Shown here one piece after another: positions 16,286 through 18,656 of a stretch of 18,656 nt of DNA (the first letter of the stretch is position 1; each line of letters starts with the position of its first letter). The notes beneath the pieces are model-generated. The model worked only from the letters and a program-made list of their open reading frames with translations, was not told the origin of the DNA and did no database searches. A program made the translations under genes and the position numbers. The DNA is taken from the NCBI GenBank assembly GCA_001275005.1, contig JWZX01001720.1:1-18656 (forward strand). Direction: 5' to 3'. This stretch comes from Chrysochromulina tobinii. Its lineage: Eukaryota; Haptophyta; Prymnesiales; Chrysochromulinaceae.

Positions 16286-18656
16286 ATGGCCTCTCAGACC
16301 GTTCCGAACGGCACCGAAGGCTACTGGCCCGAGCCGAGCGACGTCGCCTGCTCCGACCCGTCCAGATCGCTCGCTGCGGGCGCTCCGATCGTCTCTCCAC
16401 CCTCGGGGTGGCCTGCGTGCTTCAAGGAGAATGCGGTGATGAAGGCTTTCGTGCGTGCCCCAATCGGCGTCCCTCGAACCACGCGCCGCCGACGCGCACG
16501 CGCGCAAACGCCCTTCCCTTCCTGGCACCGACAGCCCTGCTGCCCTCCGCCGCGCCCACTCACGTCGTCGCCTCCCGCCGCGCCGCCGTCCCGCCGTCCC
16601 GCCGCGCCGCCGTGTCGCCGTGCCGCCGTGCCGCCGCCCGTGCTCACGCACGTCGCCTCTCGCCGTGCCCACTCGCCCCCGCAGCTCGGCAAGAAGCAGC
16701 TCGCGGGCAAGCGCTGCCGCCTGACAGCCGGGCCGAGCAAGGAGGACCTGTCCAAGGTGAGCGCCGCCGTCAGCATCGACGTGGAGAACTCGTTTGCCAA
16801 CGCCGAGGCCGCCCAGCAGGCGTGTGGCTGGGAGGTGATCAAGGGGTACGCGGTGTACGAGCTCGAGGACGCACTCGGCACCTTTGTGGCACACAAGCGT
16901 TGGTGGAACCAAAAGCCGACGGGCGTGTGGGTCGACGTGACGCCGCGCGTGGCCAGCGCCACCACGGAGCTCGTGCTGCTCGAGTCGGCGCTCGGAGCCA
17001 AGACGCCCATCAAGATGTCGGATGCCGTGCGTGAGGGTGCCAAGGCGCGGCTCGCCATGGGCGGCTTCGCGATCGGCGTGCCACCCTCGGACCGCTTGCC
17101 GCCGGCGCCTCTGCCGGCCTCGAGCCCGGTCGCCACGAAGCCCAAGCCCAAGCCGCCGCCCACGCCTCCCAAACTCGAGTTCAAGGGCAGCGAGAGCCTC
17201 GAGGAGCTGGTGCAGCTGCTTACGAAGGGGTCGAGCCACGCGCAGGTGCGCGCGGCGGCGGCGCTCGCGGCGCAGGCGGCGACGGGGCCGACCGAGAGCC
17301 AACGTTTCGTGAGCGCGGGCGGGCTGCAGCCGCTGCTGCTGCTCCTGCGGCGCGAGGGCGAGGTGCAGGAGCACGCGGCGCGCGCCATCATGTCGCTCGC
17401 CGACTGCATGGAGCATCAGAAGCAGATCACGGTGGCAGGCGCGATCCCAGCGGTGGTGCAGCTGCTGCAGGGCGCGACGCCGGCGGTGCAGGACACGGCG
17501 GCCGGGATCCTGGGCAACCTCGCCATCCAGAACCCGGCCAACCAGGCCGCCATCGTCGCCGCGGGCGCGCTGCCGCCCTTGGTCAACCTGCTCCTCAAGG
17601 GCTCGTCGCCTGCCAAGGAGCAGGCGTGCTTTGCGCTGTGGAACCTCGCCTGCCAACACCCGGACAACCAGCTGGCGATCGAGCAGGCTGCGGCGATCAA
17701 GCCGCTGGTGGCGCTGCTCTCCAAGGGCTCCGCCGCGCTGCAGGAGGAGGCGGCGGGCGCGCTCATGAACCTGGCCGCGCACCCGGACAATAAGCGCGCG
17801 ATCGCGGGAGCGGAGGCCATCGCGCCGCTGGTCGAGATGCTCAAGGCGGGCGGCGGGCCGGCGGAGCAGGCGGCGGGCTGTCTGATGAACCTCGCCTCGA
17901 ACAATGCCGAGAACCAGCGGCTGATCCTGAAGGCGAGCGCGCTCCCGCCGCTGCTCACGCTTCTCAAGGACAAGGGGGGCAGCTCACGTCGCGCGCGCGA
18001 GTATGTGGCGGGTGCGCTGATGAACCTGGCGCTCAAGCAGCCGGCGACGCAGACGGAGATTGCCAAGGGGGGCGCCATCCCGCTGCTCGTCGAGATGCTG
18101 GGCGACAAGGAGGGTCTGATGGAGGAGGTCGCCGGCGCGCTCACCAACCTCGCCGACACGAACGAGGACAACCAGGAGGCCATCGACAAGGCGGGCGCTG
18201 TCGCGCCGCTCATCAAGCTGCTTGGCAGCGGCGTGCCCAAGTCGGGCCAGGAGGAGGCGGCGGGTACGCTGATGAACCTGGCCGCCTCCGAGGCGAACAA
18301 GGCCAAGATGGTCAGCGCGGGCGTCCTCGGTCCGCTCCTGGCCCTCCTGAGCACCGGCACCGTGGCCACGCAAGAGCACGCCGCCGGCTGCCTGGCCAAC
18401 CTGGCCAACGGGCACGACGAGCACCAGACGGCGATCATCAAGGCGGGCGCGATCGAGCCGCTGCTCAGCTTGCTGAGCGTCACGGGCGGCGGCGAGCCGG
18501 GCGCTCCACACGGCGTCGCCGCGCGGGCTTCCTCGGCGCTCCTCCTCCTCTGCCTTCGCAAGGACGGCGCGGACGCGGCCATGCGCGCGGGCGGCGTCGC
18601 CAAGCTCACTACAGCGCTCGAGCGCGGCGTCTCGGAGGCGGCTGGCGCGCTCATGA
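16286..18656 (+). CDS. Armadillo-repeat protein, 3' end beyond the window
   Basis: Probable exons 16286-16450 and 16685 onward; the frame is open to the window end, giving at least 712 residues. The first 55 residues match nothing I recognise. Residues about 56-180 form a small domain containing GW(103-104), GYAVYE(109-114), H125, WW(128-129), VWVDVTP(136-142) and LVLLES. Residues 190-220 are a Pro/Lys linker. From about 225 at least eleven armadillo repeats follow, each with the pattern IxPLVxLL...EEAAGALMNLA...NQxxIxxAGA, and a twelfth is cut off at ALM. Armadillo stacks bind extended peptides and serve in junction, transport and scaffold proteins; the tight NLA/ENQ pattern resembles Vac8/ARO and plant ARM proteins, but the partner is unknown. 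ATG 16286 has G at -3 and +4. No membrane segment or F-box/U-box is seen. Confidence 0.87.
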   Translation, partial: MASQTVPNGTEGYWPEPSDVACSDPSRSLAAGAPIVSPPSGWPACFKENAVMKAFVRAPIGVPRTTRRRRARAQTPFPSWHRQPCCPPPRPLTSSPPAAPPSRRPAAPPCRRAAVPPPVLTHVASRRAHSPPQLGKKQLAGKRCRLTAGPSKEDLSKVSAAVSIDVENSFANAEAAQQACGWEVIKGYAVYELEDALGTFVAHKRWWNQKPTGVWVDVTPRVASATTELVLLESALGAKTPIKMSDAVREGAKARLAMGGFAIGVPPSDRLPPAPLPASSPVATKPKPKPPPTPPKLEFKGSESLEELVQLLTKGSSHAQVRAAAALAAQAATGPTESQRFVSAGGLQPLLLLLRREGEVQEHAARAIMSLADCMEHQKQITVAGAIPAVVQLLQGATPAVQDTAAGILGNLAIQNPANQAAIVAAGALPPLVNLLLKGSSPAKEQACFALWNLACQHPDNQLAIEQAAAIKPLVALLSKGSAALQEEAAGALMNLAAHPDNKRAIAGAEAIAPLVEMLKAGGGPAEQAAGCLMNLASNNAENQRLILKASALPPLLTLLKDKGGSSRRAREYVAGALMNLALKQPATQTEIAKGGAIPLLVEMLGDKEGLMEEVAGALTNLADTNEDNQEAIDKAGAVAPLIKLLGSGVPKSGQEEAAGTLMNLAASEANKAKMVSAGVLGPLLALLSTGTVATQEHAAGCLANLANGHDEHQTAIIKAGAIEPLLSLLSVTGGGEPGAPHGVAARASSALLLLCLRKDGADAAMRAGGVAKLTTALERGVSEAAGALM
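16451..16684 (+). other. Probable in-frame intron of the armadillo gene (234 bp)
   Basis: GTGCGT at 16451 and CCCCCGCAG ending at 16684 give a phase-0 intron of exactly 78 codons with no in-frame stop. The enclosed sequence is strongly C-rich and would encode an Arg/Pro-rich stretch unlike the rest of the protein. It contains a 17-bp direct repeat (16573-16589 and 16597-16613). A second phase-0 donor, GTCCCT at 16469, is possible. Evidence is compositional, so coding retention remains possible. Confidence 0.6.

Noticed and set aside
16202-17782. Long open frame on the minus strand across the armadillo gene (526 codons)
   Set aside because: It is antisense to well-matched armadillo repeats, is Arg/Leu/Gly-rich without any domain, and arises from GC-rich third positions.
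17416-18654. 412-codon minus-strand frame with repetitive Ser/Ala/Pro sequence
   Set aside because: Its repeats are the shadow of the plus-strand armadillo repeats; no independent protein features.

Overview
This window looks like nuclear DNA from a GC-rich unicellular eukaryote, most plausibly an alga of the haptophyte or pelagophyte kind. That placement is an inference. The evidence is dense genes on both strands, strong G/C preference at third codon positions, very few short introns with GTGC donors, animal-like signalling and cytoskeletal genes, and no bacterial operon structure. A choanoflagellate or apusozoan cannot be excluded from sequence alone.

Layout, left to right. (1) 1-315: 3' flank of the first gene. 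(2) 316-7377, minus strand: an intron-free 2353-residue four-repeat voltage-gated cation channel (Cav/Nav superfamily). Its selectivity positions read Asp/Thr/Asp/Asp, and its III-IV linker resembles that of Nav channels. (3) 7378-7731: a 354-bp divergent promoter region with clustered palindromes and an exact CArg-type box. (4) 7732-11847, plus strand: a three-exon gene for CYFIP/Sra-1, the Rac-binding subunit of the WAVE complex. Both of its introns carry direct duplications of the adjoining exon sequence. (5) 11848-12741: a convergent 3' region with an AATAAA signal, small inverted repeats and a G-rich tract. (6) 12742-13740, minus strand: a methyltransferase of the Methyltransf_16 (METTL21/FAM86-like) type. 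(7) A gap of only 54 bp, then 13795-15741, plus strand: a long coiled-coil protein of unknown function. (8) 15742-16285: intergenic sequence with short repeats. (9) 16286 to the window end, plus strand: an armadillo-repeat protein, cut off by the window, with one probable C-rich intron whose length keeps the reading frame open.

The genes do not form one pathway. The channel and CYFIP share a promoter region and could be co-expressed; the channel would admit cations and CYFIP links Rac to Arp2/3-driven actin assembly. The methyltransferase and coiled-coil genes form a second, extremely tight divergent pair. I found no RNA genes, transposons or CRISPR arrays. The most distinctive signals are the exon-duplicating introns of CYFIP and the unusual channel filter.
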